Shown: positions 47,997 through 58,852 of the stretch, piece after piece
Position numbering within the stretch: the stretch's first letter is position 1
Layout: every line of letters begins with the position of its first letter
Assembly: GCA_028274465.1 (NCBI GenBank)
Contig: CM051455.1
Coordinates: 43,665,129-43,729,128, forward strand
Direction of reading: 5' to 3'
Source of the DNA: Plantago ovata
Taxonomy: Eukaryota > Streptophyta > Magnoliopsida > Lamiales > Plantaginaceae
DNA: 64,000 bases
The notes under the pieces: model-generated
What the model saw: the letters and a program-made list of their open reading frames with translations, nothing else
What the model was told of the DNA's origin: nothing
Database searches by the model: none
Made by a program: the position numbers and the translations under genes

Positions 47997-49490
47997 ATGG
48001 TTAGCTTGAGCTTTGTCATTGGAATTATTGGTATGTACATTCTTGCACTAAACAATACTTGTATGGATTTTGTCATATCAAAAAGCATAACCACTCCACT
48101 TCTTTTTGTGCAGGTAATTTGATTTCTGTACTCATGTTCGCTTCACCAATGTAAGTTTAATAAGTCGAAGCTACTTTTACCTTGTAAGGTATACAAAATT
48201 TGATACATTTTGATGGTAAAAATGTGTTACTGCTATTTTCAGAAAAACATTCAAGCAGGTGGTGAAGAAGAAATCAACAGAGGACTACAAGGGACTGCCA
48301 TACATAACCACATTACTAAGTGCAAGTCTCTGGACATTTTATGGAATTCTAAAGCCAGGCGGGTTGTTGGTTGCCACTGTGAACGGTGCTGGTGTCGTGT
48401 TACACGTTGTTTATGTTACACTCTTCCTGTTCTATGCCCCTAGAAATATCAAGGTTCGTTATAATATACGTGAACTTTGTTATCATACACGGGGAAAATA
48501 CTTCTATAAATCGTGTTTACTATATCTTGTGACTGAAAAAGAATTGCTTGACATTTAAAAGGCTGTTTTAGGTGCATTCAGAGTTTCAGACTCATTTTCT
48601 AATGTTGGACTCGCTGTAATTATGATCTACCGCGCGTGTTTACAATTTACTTATAAATCTGGTTCATGGAAGAATCTCCGCATTTTCAGGTGAAGTCAGC
48701 AGTATTGGCAGGGGTAGTGGATATTGGCTTCTTGGGGACAGTAGTGGTCATAACTCTACTAGCTTTACGAGGGACTATGCGAGTTACATTGGTCGGATTT
48801 CTATGTACTGGACTGACCATTGGCATGTACGCAGCCCCTCTGGCTTCAATGGTATGTATATATATCTTTCTCATCTAACATATGTTAAGGGGAAGACCAA
48901 AATTTGAAAGTGGGAGGGAGTGCAAAATTATATATATGGGACTATTTCGTAATATACCAAGGGGATACCCCACCTGTCACCCTTGGGTCCACCATTGCAC
49001 ATGTTCATAGCAATTTGGTTAAGTTGACATATTAAATCAACTAAATTTGACTACGTACAGAGAGCAGTGATCAAGACGAAGAGCGTAAAGTTCATGCCGT
49101 TCTTCCTCTCCTTCTTCCAATTTCTCAATGGAGCAATATGGTCGGTATACGCCGTGCTAGTTAGAGATTTGTATCTTGGAGTAAGTTTGATTAATTTGCC
49201 TATACATCGGGTTTATTTAAGTATATAAAAAATCAAATTAAACAATGTAGCAAAATAAGAAAAATATGAGATTATGCATTCTTTTGAAATTATGATATTT
49301 TGGCTATACTCACTTTTGAGTTGTGTGTGACTTGTGACTTGTGAGTGATCACCAGGTACCAAATGGGGTAGGATTCTTGTTGGGCTCAGCTCAACTGATC
49401 TTGTACATGATCTATAGAGAAACGTCCATCACTGAGAAGCAACAGGAAGAAGGCCCAGCCCATGACTTCAAAGACATGATCGAAATGTAA
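47997..49490 (+). CDS. SWEET16/17: SWEET sugar transporter (clade IV, SWEET16/17-like) C
   Basis: Exons 47997-48030, 48114-48150, 48243-48453, 48690-48851, 49061-49180, 49356-49490 join to 699 bases, 232 residues. First repeat: [47 protein letters not shown]. Second repeat: VKSAVLAGVVDIGFLG, LTIGMYAAPLASM, KTKSVKFMPFFLSFF, GAIWSVYAVLV, VPNGVGFLLGS. The short tail is acidic (QQEEGPAHDFKDMIEM). The motifs place it near OsSWEET16/AtSWEET17, vacuolar hexose transporters. All junctions are GT-AG and in phase; nothing is broken. Confidence 0.92.
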
Positions 49491-51215
49491 GAATGCAACT
49501 AAAACACCCACACGAGCCTATGCAACGTCATAGGAGGTAACCTTTCGTAGCCACCGGGTAGTCAGAGACTCAGAAATACACCAAGATGATCAAAAAGCAC
49601 GTCTGTTGAGCTCGACTGAGTTGGGGACCAATTATATGACATAGGAATGTTTAAGTGTTTCTTTAAAATTTATATTTATGGGCTTTTAGAATCTTAGTGA
49701 GCTAGTTTGGAAGCAAACCCAATAACTACAGCTGTAAGGTTCAGTATGTTTAGCCCGCAACCTAACTAATTCAGTAATTCTCCACTAATGGGCTAATTAA
49801 CTAGTTTTTAAATTAATAAAAAAAAATGCATATCTAGCTATCTTAATCCTACGTAACTACTTTACCATCTTATCATTTGTTGGATTGCGAACCTCCGATC
49901 TCTCTTGTACCACTTCAACGCCTACCACCCGACCAACCCTTATAACTCCTTATGAGTACTTTAGGAAATAGTACTTTAGAAATGTAACCAAACACATATT
50001 TCAATTGGTATAACGTATTGTGGGTGATTCTAAAAAATAGTGAGGGTTACTATTCAAAGGGAATAATATCAATATGAGATGTGTGTCTACTCCATATGAG
50101 TAACTATACCGATCCAGATGATAAGCTCTCATTAGATTAGGATTCAAATCGTTACATATCTACATGTTACATATAGTAATAATAAGTAATGAGATAGCTA
50201 ATTAGGTCTGATAATTGGTCTGGATCATGTCCACCATTGTATTGGGTTCGTAATGGACCGGATCTATGGTGGATCCCTTTCATTTTTTCCGAACTAGACT
50301 GGGTCAGATTCCTTGTCCAATTTAGAAATAAAATATAAACATTAACTAAAAATATAGTTTTTGATGTCTAAATCATATGGATTCGGACTGTTTAATTCGG
50401 ACTGGGTCAGGATCGAATCGGACTTGATCAATTAAAAAAATATGGACAGGACTCAATCCGAATATAGTCAGATCGAACTAAAACTCTACACATCGATTCC
50501 AAATTGATAGGCTTATAGGTAAGTTAATCTAATCGAGTTAAGTGCAGTTCATTACTATTACTATAATAAGACACTCCAAAAATCGGATAATTAGTAGAAG
50601 AGTAGAACCCTTTGATTGAACTCCATTTCAAAAGTCACTATATAAAATGGTCAAAATTAAGAAGATCATGTGGTGAGAACATGAAAGAGTTCGAAATCAT
50701 CGGACTTTTAGAGAAATAATTAAATAAATAACACAAGTGGTGACATTTTATAATTACTAATTAATCTGCAGAATTAAGAAGATATTTTTGTTATCGAGGA
50801 GTTGTTTGGAATTGACACAAGTGGTTGCAAGGGTGGCTCCATCGATCGTTTATACTGATCACACATTTTATATGTCACGTGAAATGTGCCTCAAACTTGT
50901 TCACATCACACACAACAATCGAACACTACTTAAAACATAAAATATCATCATCATAGACTTGTACAATCATTTTTAATTTATCTTGGCCAAGGAACATTGA
51001 TTTACTCAGATACATCCTTCAATCAATATCAATATCAATGGGAAAATATCAAAACTAATCATTTATGTTACTTTTTTTCAATGGACGGGTGCGCCAAATG
51101 ACTCTGATAGTTTGATATAATTTCAACTCTCTTCAAAATTCGAATGAACATAATTTAATCATTTATACTAATTATCCAATAAAGTATATTACTAAAAGAT
51201 GACTGGAATTTCATT
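49491..51215. other. Spacer 3' of SWEET C
   Basis: No gene is seen. At 49882-49893 the minus strand has GGTTCGCAATCC with TGGTCGGGTGGTAGG about 45 bases 5' of it, a possible Pol III A/B box pair of another SINE family. 50200-50480 contains low-complexity GATCGGAT-type motifs similar to 59460-59720. Confidence 0.35.
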
Positions 51216-51705
51216 TGAGTATTGAAATAGTCTCTCAAACAATGCACTTCTCTCAGGTATGCATACCACTCAACATCAAAATGAGCGTACTTTAGAGAGT
51301 ACCTAGAGACATAATACAGTATAAAATCATCCACTCCTAATAGGACTTTATATGTCAACCACTCCACTTATCTTCAATTACATACACCCCCGGAATTTTT
51401 AACTTCATCACAAAAGCACCCTGGTTAATGTAATCCAACCATACAGTCATCATCATTATTATTTTTTTAAATAAAAATTCTTCAACTACTGAAAAATTGA
51501 GGTAGTACCAAAAAATACGAACTTCCATATGAGAATTGAAATGGTCTCCCAAACAAGGCATCTTTCCTCATGTCTAAATTACTCGGCATCAAATTAAATG
51601 GGGTTTGCTTTACACTTTACAGGGTTAGCTAGGCTGCTAGAGACATGATATAAAATTATTCATTCACTTTTTCCTCTCAAAATATTGAAAATTTGTAACA
51701 ACCAT
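51216..51705 (+). repeat. Two copies of a repeat also found at 58990-59305
   Basis: Copy a (51216-51445) has ATTGAAATAGTCTCTCAAAC, CCACTCAACATCAAAATGAG, GAGACATAATA, then ACACCCCCGGAATTT and AAAGCACCCTGGTTAATGTA. Copy b (51527-51705) carries the first half. Copy c (58990-59305) lies on the other side of the copia element and contains both halves. The order suggests duplication of a SWEET-flanking spacer before the insertion. Confidence 0.6.
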
Positions 51706-51776
51706 CCCCTAATACGGTGTCTAAGGCACCACGTTAATTAGATAGTTTTCTTTTACTCTATATTCTATTCTTATAT

Positions 51777-51869
51777 TTTATTCTTCTGACCCAGAATTTA
51801 TTATTTTTCAGTTCAATTCAGTTATGTTCATATTGGTTCAGTTCAGTTCTATTTAAATTTGATTAGTTG
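51777..51869 (+). mobile_element. MITE (TTTTCATCTGAA family), left part, split by copia
   Basis: TTCAGTTCAATTCAGTTATG and TTTAAATTTGATTAGTTG match the family body at 6880-6905. The element continues at 58753 after the copia insertion (TATTTTATATTACAAATAAA) and ends TTCGGACGAAAA at about 58835. The joined sequence equals the 6894-6920 stretch with few changes. Confidence 0.65.
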
Positions 51870-52335
51870 TGTCAGAGTTACGAGAGGAAACATGATGGTA
51901 TGCTTATGAATATTAATTATTATGTATATTGAAGCGTGACCTTTTTGTACAGAAAATGAAGTACTGACTAATCTATTTATACCTATAACAGGAGAGTCCT
52001 AATAGCAGTAAATAAAGACTAAATTATTCTAATCTAAATATACAAAAGATATACAAGAGCTGGAGGATTTTCCTCAGTCAGCATAATAGATAAACATACG
52101 AAGGATAGCATATAATATCTACAACTGTAACCGGATCTTTTCTTTCTTTGTAATCTGCACGTTCCAGTGTGGCAGGAACATAACATCACGCACCAGACAA
52201 TGCAATTCGTTCTTTCAGTCATTTCAAATACGTGCTCAAGACAATGCAATTCGTTCTTTTATATAGCTCTCTATTTCCTGTCGTTTCTTCCTCTTCTCTC
52301 CTGGTTTCATTCAAGCTTCTTTTCTTCTCTTGACA
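51870..52335 (-). repeat. Copia 3' LTR (left in window), 466 bases
   Basis: Begins TGTCAGAG and ends TTGACA on the plus strand. Compared with the other LTR it has a 7-base extra (AATTATT) and 13 substitutions. It contains a tandem pair of GACAATGCAATTCGTTCTTT, also in the other LTR. Confidence 0.92.
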
Positions 52336-53184
52336 TTCCCCCGCAAGATGAGAGTAGATGTTTATCACTCCCATCTTGTTCATCATTTCTCGTATCTTTA
52401 TTGAAGGCAAAGCCTTTGTGAAAATGTCTGCCAATTGTTGGCTTGTATGTATGTATGCAACTTCAATTTTCCTTTCTAGTACTTTTTCCCTAATGAAGTG
52501 TTGATCCACTTCAATGTGCTTTGTTCTTTCATGGAACATTGGGTTCTTTGTAAGATGCAAAGCTGACTGATTATCACAGTATAAAAGAGTTGGATTTTTC
52601 TGTTTAAATCCAAAATCTTCAAGTATATAATTTGTCCAAATGATCTCACAAGCAGTGTGAGACATGGCTCTGTATTCTGACTCAGTGGAAGATCTACTTA
52701 CCACAGTTTGCTTCTTTACCTTCCAACTTATGGGAGATTTTCCAAGGAATATGCAATAGCCTGTCACTGATCTTCTAGTATCAGGACATTGAGCATAATC
52801 TGAATCAGAGTATGCTACCAACTCCATGTTTCTTTGAGCGGACATTAGAACCCCTTGTCCTGGGTTACCCTTAAGATACTTCACTACTCTGAATGCAGCC
52901 TGAAGATGATCTTTAGTAGGATTTTTCATGAATTGACTCAGAACATTGATAGAGTAACAAATGTCTGGTCTAGTAAATGTTAGATAAATTAATTTTCCAA
53001 CTATCTTTCTGTACATAGTTGAATTATGAAGTGGTTTGCCCTTCTCTTTGCTCAGTTTCTGATTTTGTTCTATTGGAACTACTAGAGGTTTGCACCCCAA
53101 CAAACCACATTCTTGAATGATTTCAAGGCAATATTTCCTTTGACACATATAAATGCCTTTTAGAGGACTTTGAGATTTCAACAC
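52219..53184 (-). pseudogene. Copia RT C-terminus and RNase H
   Basis: The open frame holds the end of reverse transcriptase (MYRKIVGKLIYLTFTRPDIC) and a complete RNase H domain: YSDSDYAQC, RSVTGYCIFLG, SSTESEYRA, LLYCDNQSALHL, HIEVDQHFI, ADIFTKALPS. The catalytic Asp/Glu residues are visible. The frame runs on past the domain into the 3' LTR. Upstream, a frame break near 53180 separates it from KIRDLGTPKFFLGVEIS. Confidence 0.85.
52336..52347 (-). other. Copia polypurine tract
   Basis: Read on the minus strand, TTGCGGGGGAA directly precedes the 3' LTR, as expected for the plus-strand primer of reverse transcription. Confidence 0.8.
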
Positions 53185-53259
53185 CTAAGAAGAATTTAGG
53201 TGTACCTAAATCTCTTATCTTTAATTGCTTCTTCAAGTAAGTTTGTACCTTATTAGTTT

Positions 53260-54457
53260 GGGTTGGCTACATCTAGGACACTTCTGTCCAATTTCATTAC
53301 AACTAGAAGGTCCTCTATATTTGTGTTACAAAATTTAGTTTTTCATTACATTTTCCCCAATATTGGCCCACACTTGTCCCCTTCACACATAACATTTTAA
53401 CATAAAGTTGCAATAAACCACACACTTTTTGGCAATTTACACATAAAGTCTCTTTCCCATTCACACTTGGACACACAAGATTGGCAATGGAAGTTCCAAC
53501 TCAACAAGAAATGTGTATGTGTCATACACATTAATGTTTCGTGTGTATAAGTGTATGTATTGTAGACACATAAACATATTTCATACACGTTAATAAAGAA
53601 AATAAAGAAAGAAGTTAAAAACACAAAACACATGTGTATGGATAGAAACATACTCCCAATTTCATTAATTACAAAATAAAGAAAGAAATTTAAAACTTTT
53701 TTTCTTTTTTTTTTTAAGAATGAATATTATGTTTTCTACTTCAAACAATAAATTTAAAATAGAAAAAAAAAAAAAAAAAGAAAGGGACAGATGCGATCGA
53801 GCTTCCATGGAAGCTCCGATTTCGATTTGGAGCTTCCTTGAAGCTCTGAAATCGAGCTTCCATGGAAGCTCGATAGCTTTCTGGAAGCTCTGTTCGACCA
53901 GAGCTTCCATGGAAGCTCGAGGTTGTCGGCCTGAATCGGATGGCAAGAATTCTTCAATGGTTAATAACAAACGATATTTTCCAGAAAAACATTCGGGCTC
54001 TGATTACGACCCGGAGTATGAAGAGGACGGTAAGAGACTGAAGAACGATCGACGGTGGTGGCCGACCGGCGGACAGCGGTGACGGGTTCATACTAATCAT
54101 ATTAGTTAGGGTTCATGAAAGGGGGGTCTGGGTTTGAATTTGGTAATGACGGGGATACAGCAATTTTGCTTCTTGTTTCTGATTTGGGAATGGTGAACTT
54201 TGTAAAACATAAACTTTTAGTCCCTAAAGTTTGAAGTTATGGTTGGTGGAAAACTGTGTTACGTTATTTTCCAAAAGCCATAAGTTGAGGGACTGGTGAG
54301 TACAATTGCGTCCGGGGACCACTTGGGGGACAAATAAAATAACACTCCAGTACTAAAGGTACTGTAATTTGAAAGAAATGTTGGGATATGTAAACTTCAA
54401 ATTGTCCCTTATTCAAATGTTATGGAATGGGACACTCATAACCCAAATGTAATAACT
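53260..54457. mobile_element. 1.2 kb Mutator-like (possibly Pack-MULE) insertion in copia RT
   Basis: Flanked by a 12-base direct repeat CCTTATTAGTTT (53248-53259, 54458-54469). Removing the insert and one copy restores the copia reading across YVDD...GETNKVQTYLKK. The ends are imperfect inverted repeats of about 50 bases (left TACATCTAGG and TGTCCAATTTCATTAC; right, reversed, TACATTTGGG and TGTCCCATTCCATAAC). An open frame at 53720-54082 (plus) holds EKHSGSDYDPEYEEDGKR, a coding-like acidic stretch of unknown origin. No MULE transposase is present. Confidence 0.6.
53799..53918. repeat. Cluster of 18-base perfect palindromes
   Basis: GAGCTTCCATGGAAGCTC occurs at 53799-53816, 53854-53871 and 53901-53918, with a one-base-shorter variant GAGCTTCCTTGAAGCTC at 53830-53846. 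They lie inside the Mutator-like insertion, within its open frame. Confidence 0.9.
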
Positions 54458-55026
54458 CCTTATTAGTTTCACCAACATTAGTTCCTGCTAGTAATATGTC
54501 ATCTACATATACTAACAATGCAATCATATAACCTTTTTCTTTCTTAATGAACAATGAGTTATCATTCTTTGATTGTGTGAACCAATATTGAGAAGTGAAG
54601 TGGTTAATTTGGCATTACATTGCCTGGAAGCTTGTTTGAGTCCATAAATAGACTTTTGCAATTTACAAACTTTGTTTGTTGGACATTCCCCCGTAATGGT
54701 GTAGCTTGGAGGGAGCTGCATATACAAGTCTTCATCCAGATCACCATTAAGGAAGGCATTGTGCACATCCAACTGAGTCATGTGCCAGTTGTGTTGTGCA
54801 GCTAATGCCAAAAATATGCGTACTGTACTAAGCTTAGCAACAGGACTGAATATGTCTCACTGTAATCTAAGCCGTATTTTTGTGTAAATCCTTGAGCTAC
54901 AAGTCGTGCTTTATACTTGTCAATCGTCCCATCTGCTTTCAGTTTAGTCTTGAAAACATATTTGCAACCAATTGGCTTGTGTCCTTTCGGTAGAGTTGTT
55001 ATCTTCCAGGTGCTGTTAGCATGCAT
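54458..55026 (-). pseudogene. Copia reverse transcriptase, N-terminal and palm parts
   Basis: 55026-54802 encodes the RT start ([38 protein letters not shown]). After a frame shift near 54810, 54811-54524 gives [20 protein letters not shown] and [12 protein letters not shown]. The catalytic YVDD (VYVDDILLAGTN) is read on the minus strand at about 54490-54530, just before the insertion. Stops lie between the parts, so no full enzyme can be made. Confidence 0.85.
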
Positions 55027-55031
55027 AGCAT

Positions 55032-56874
55032 CTAACTCGGCCTGTATAGCAGCTTTCCAATGATCATGTTGAATAGCTTCTGTATAGCTCTTAGGTTCTT
55101 GAATATCAGTGAGTTGTATAGAAATGCCTTCTGTGAAGAGGAGAGTTGATCATAACTATGAAAGTTTGAAATGGGATGAGTTGTGCTTATATGAGCAACT
55201 TTAGCTCTTGATTTCTTGATCACCGGTTCACACAGAAAGTTCTTCATTCTAGTGGATGTTTGCTTTTGTCTTGTAGACTTTCTTAATTCTTGAACAACTT
55301 CTGGTTCTTCTGTAAGTTGTATTTCATCTCTAACAGACTGAATAGGTGGTTCTGCTGATGTAGAGTTCTTAGGTGAGCGAGTGGGTAAACTCTTATCTGG
55401 TGAAGAAGATGATATAGGGGTAGAAGGTGAATCAGGATGTGAAGTTGGTGATGACTTCATCCTGTCTGGAGATAGTTGTTCATTCTCGGTGAATATTGGT
55501 GCCATAGGAACGATGTCATGTGTAATAATATGTCCTGGATTAGGAGCATGAGTGGACGTAGCTCGTTGTGAAAAGTCAGAACTAGGAGTGAATATCTTAT
55601 CAACGAAAGTAGTTGATAAGGGTTCAGTGATTAGTACTTGAGAAGGTTCCTGAAAAGGAAACTCACTCTCATGAAAGACATCTCTGGAGATGTAAATGAC
55701 CTTTTGATCTAGATCATAAAGTTTGAATCCTTTGATGTTAGGAGGATATCCTATAAATATGGATTTTCTTGATCTGGGTTGAAATTTATGTTGTAGTTCT
55801 TTGATTGATTTTCCATATGCTAAACAACCAAAAGTCTTTATGTGAGAGTATTCTGGAAATAACTTCTCATATGGTGTTTTGTTGTTTAGGATTTCTGATG
55901 GAATTCTATTGATGATGTAAGTGGCAGTGAGCACAACATCTCTCCAAAATTTTAAGGGAAGGTGTGCTTGAAATAACAATGCTCTTGTTGTATTGAGTAG
56001 AGTTTGATGTTTTCTTTCAACAACCCCGTTCTGTTGAGGGGTGTAGATACAAGTCTTTTGGTGAACAATTCAATGTTCATTATAAAAATTTTCAAGTTGA
56101 AATTCTAAGCCATTATCACTTCTGATCTTTTTGACTTTGGTATTGAATTGAGTTTGAATCATTTTGATGAAGTTAGGAAGAATTTGAGCTACGTCTGATT
56201 TAAATTTCATTAGTATGGTCCAAGTCATTCGAGAATTATCATCAACTATAGTTAAGAAATATTTGTCACTTTGAATTGAAGCTTTGTGAGAATGGTCCCC
56301 AAATGTCACAATGCAATAAATCAAAAACAGATGAACTAAAATGACTTTCATTAAGAATAAATGGGCTTTTCTTATGCCTTGACTTGCTACAAATATCACA
56401 ATATGAAAAATCTGCTGTTGTAACTACATGAGAAAATTGTTCAATGAACTTCAATCTCTTATTGGGAATGTGGCCTAGCCTATAGTGCCACAAATCTTTA
56501 TTCTGTCGTGCACATTGATGCACTTGATGATTAATGGAAGAAGAAAACAAGTCTGCATAGTAGAGTCCTTTTTCTGCTCTAAACTGCCCAATCTTCAGCC
56601 ATGAGGAGTGTGTCCGCATTAAACAATTCTCTTTGTTAAATACAAATCCAACATCATTGTTTTTAATCAGTTTACTAACTGATAATAGATTAACTTTAAA
56701 GCTTGGGACACACAACACATCAGTCATCAAAAGACCATTAGAAAGTTGTATGTCTCCAATATGTGTAACTCGAATTTGTGAATGATTAGGTAGTTGTACT
56801 GTTGATGTAACAACTCTCACATTGAGTAAAAATTGATGATGAGTAAGTAACATGATCTGATGCACCTGAATCAA
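55032..56874 (-). pseudogene. Copia integrase region
   Basis: 56874-56266 covers the pre-integrase region (DVLCVPSFKVNLLSVSKL, LWHYRLGHIPNKRLKFI, CDICSKSRHKKSPF), including the HHCC zinc site and the first catalytic Asp (HCDIWGPF). 56399-56070 gives TIVDDNSRMTW and the second Asp (RSDNGLEF). After a stop, QQNGVVERKHQ supplies the Glu near 56020. The 55979-55032 frame is the integrase C-terminus and linker (PLKFWRDVVLTATYIINRIP, GCLAYGKSI, KSIFIGYPPNIKGFKLYD). At least three breaks are present. Confidence 0.85.
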
Positions 56875-57238
56875 TAATCCAGGTTTTTATATTTTCAGAA
56901 AATACATTAAAAACATTCGTACCTGCATATTCCTCATCTGTCATGTTGGCGCCATTCACCACAACTCCTTGTTCTTTTCCCACTGCATTCACTTGTGGTA
57001 TCTGCGGCTTCTTGATGATCTTCATGATTTGCTTCAGCTGTTCCTGAGATAGCTCCAGTTCATCATCTTCTCCCATCATGCTTTGAGTTACATTATTTGC
57101 ATGATGTCTTGGTTGTTCCTGAAATCTGGGTTGTTGCCTTTCCCTGTTGTTAGTGAACTCAAATCCGGGTGGAAAGTCATGTTTCTTGTAGCAAGCACTC
57201 TCCAAGTGCCCCGGTTTGTTGCAGTATGAACAGATCAT
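56786..57238 (-). pseudogene. Copia second zinc knuckle and protease
   Basis: The frame begins with a CCHC zinc knuckle (CSYCNKPGHLESACYK), then KHDFPPGFEF and a linker, and ends with the aspartic protease motif WIIDSGASDHVT. The frame is lost near 56840 before the pre-integrase region. It is separated from gag by a stop at 57260-57262. Confidence 0.85.
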
Positions 57239-57259
57239 GCAATTTTCAGTGGAGTGACC

Positions 57260-58054
57260 TTATTTTCTGCACTTACTGCAATAGAGATGGCTTCTATTTC
57301 CTTTTCTTTTGAAACCAACTGCCATAGCAGATGACTCACTACCGTCATTCATGACGTCTCTGGTAGCTCTTTGTCTTTCCTCTTGACCAATGATTTGTAG
57401 GGCTCTATCAAGGGTAGGAGTAGGAGTCATGCTCAAGATGTGGCTTCTCATGCCATCATATGAGTTAGTTAGCCCCATCAAAATTTGAATAACCAGATCT
57501 TCCTCCACAATGGAGGGCCTGTAATTCTTGAGTTCTTCAAGCAGTATGATAAGTTTGTTGAAGTACACTTCAATGGTATCATTTCTTTGCTTGAGATTGT
57601 TTATGTCTCTTCTGAGTTCAAAGATCCTAACAGGATCCGGGGAAGCATATCTCACAGCAAGTTTGTCCCAGGCTTCCTTAGCCGTATCCACATGCCTGAT
57701 ATTTCCAGAGATTTCCTTGCTCACAGAATATAAAATCCATGTGAACACCGGATTATTACATCTCACCCAAGGCATGTAAAGTGGTGATCCCGGATATGGT
57801 TTCTCAATGGATCCATCCACAAATCCCATTTTGTTTTTCATTCTGAGTTGTAGGGTGATCATCCTTTTCCAGTCATAGTAATTGTTGACATTCAGAATTG
57901 GATCAATCACCACTGCAGATGCATTATTGTCACTGGGACTTAGGAAATATGGACTGTATTGATCATTGATGTCAACAAGATCAGATTTCTGCTTATCAGT
58001 GTCTTTCCCACTGCTGTTGACGATTGCTTTCTCAGGTTCCTTATTCTCAATCAT
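57260..58054 (-). pseudogene. Copia gag
   Basis: 264 residues from ATG 58054: capsid-type domain with YYDWKRMITLQLRMKNKMGF, MPWVRCNNPVFTWILYSVSK, TAKEAWDKLAVRYA, LILLEELKNY-like motifs and VIQILMGL. It ends in TAA at 57260-57262, inside the first CCHC knuckle (C-SKC-RK, stop, GHSTENC). This domain packages the RNA and forms the particle. The leader between the primer site and gag is about 215 bases. Confidence 0.87.
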
Positions 58055-58270
58055 GATTCAGAGAAGGGTTTGATTGATATGCCGATAACAACAACAATGA
58101 ATTAATAAAGGTGATGAATGAATTTTCAGAAATCGTAGCTGATAACAACAACTAGCTCTGAATTTGAAAAGCAGTAATGAAACTGTAAATTAATGAAACA
58201 AATAAAACTATCAAGTTACCTTCTTGTACTCGTCTTTCTTTACCAAAGGGGACTTACACAAGCCTTTTCA

Positions 58271-58288
58271 GCATGTGCTCTGGTACCA
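58271..58288 (-). other. Copia primer binding site
   Basis: On the minus strand TGGTACCAGAGCACATGC starts at the 5' LTR edge. It matches the complement of the initiator Met tRNA 3' end (TGGTATCAGAGC) with one difference. Confidence 0.85.
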
Positions 58289-58747
58289 TGTCAGAGTTAC
58301 GAGAGGAAACATGATGGTATGCTTATGAATATTATGTATATTGAAGCGTGACCTTTTTGTACAGAAAATGAAGTACTGACTAATCTATTTATACCTATAA
58401 CAGGAGAGTCCTAATAGCAGTAAGTAAAGACTAAATTATTATAATCTAAATATACAAAAGATATACAAGAGCCGGAGGATTTTCCTCAATCAGCATAATA
58501 GATAAACATACGAAGGATAGCATATAATATCTACAGCTGTAACTGGATCTTTTCTTTCTTTGTAATCTACACGTTCCAGTGTGGCAGGAACATAACATCA
58601 TGCACCAGACAATGCAATTCGTTCTTTCAGTCCTTTCTGATACGTGCTCAAGACAATGCAATTCGTTCTTTTATATAGCTCTCTATTTCCTGCTGTTTCT
58701 TCCTCTTCTCTCCTGGTTTCATTCAAGCTTCTTTTCTTCTCTTGACA
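58289..58747 (-). repeat. Copia 5' LTR (right in window), 459 bases
   Basis: Pairs with 51870-52335; 13 substitutions in 459 aligned bases by my count. In minus orientation it begins TGTCAAGAGAAG and ends CTCTGACA. Confidence 0.92.
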
Positions 58748-58852
58748 AGTTGTATTTTATATTACAAATAAATTAAGTTCTGTTCAGTTCAATTTCATAC
58801 AGTTATGTCACTTATGTTCAATTCAGTTATGTTCGGACGAAAAAAACCAGTT
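58748..58852 (+). mobile_element. MITE (TTTTCATCTGAA family), right part
   Basis: Continuation of the MITE interrupted by copia: TSD AGTTG, TATTTTATATTACAAATAAA, TTCAGTTCAATT and the terminus TTCGGACGAAAA (about 58831-58842). Confidence 0.65.

Larger units (their letters stand above)
51870..58747 (-). mobile_element. Ty1/copia LTR retrotransposon, degenerate, minus strand
   Basis: A 6,878-base element with TG...CA ends and a perfect 5-base target duplication AGTTG (51865-51869, 58748-58752). The LTRs are 466 and 459 bases. On the minus strand the order is gag, protease, integrase, reverse transcriptase, RNase H, which defines Ty1/copia. Every domain is present but split by stops and frame shifts, so it cannot move by itself. 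A 1.2 kb Mutator-like insertion interrupts the reverse transcriptase. It sits inside a MITE between SWEET C and SWEET D. Confidence 0.92.
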
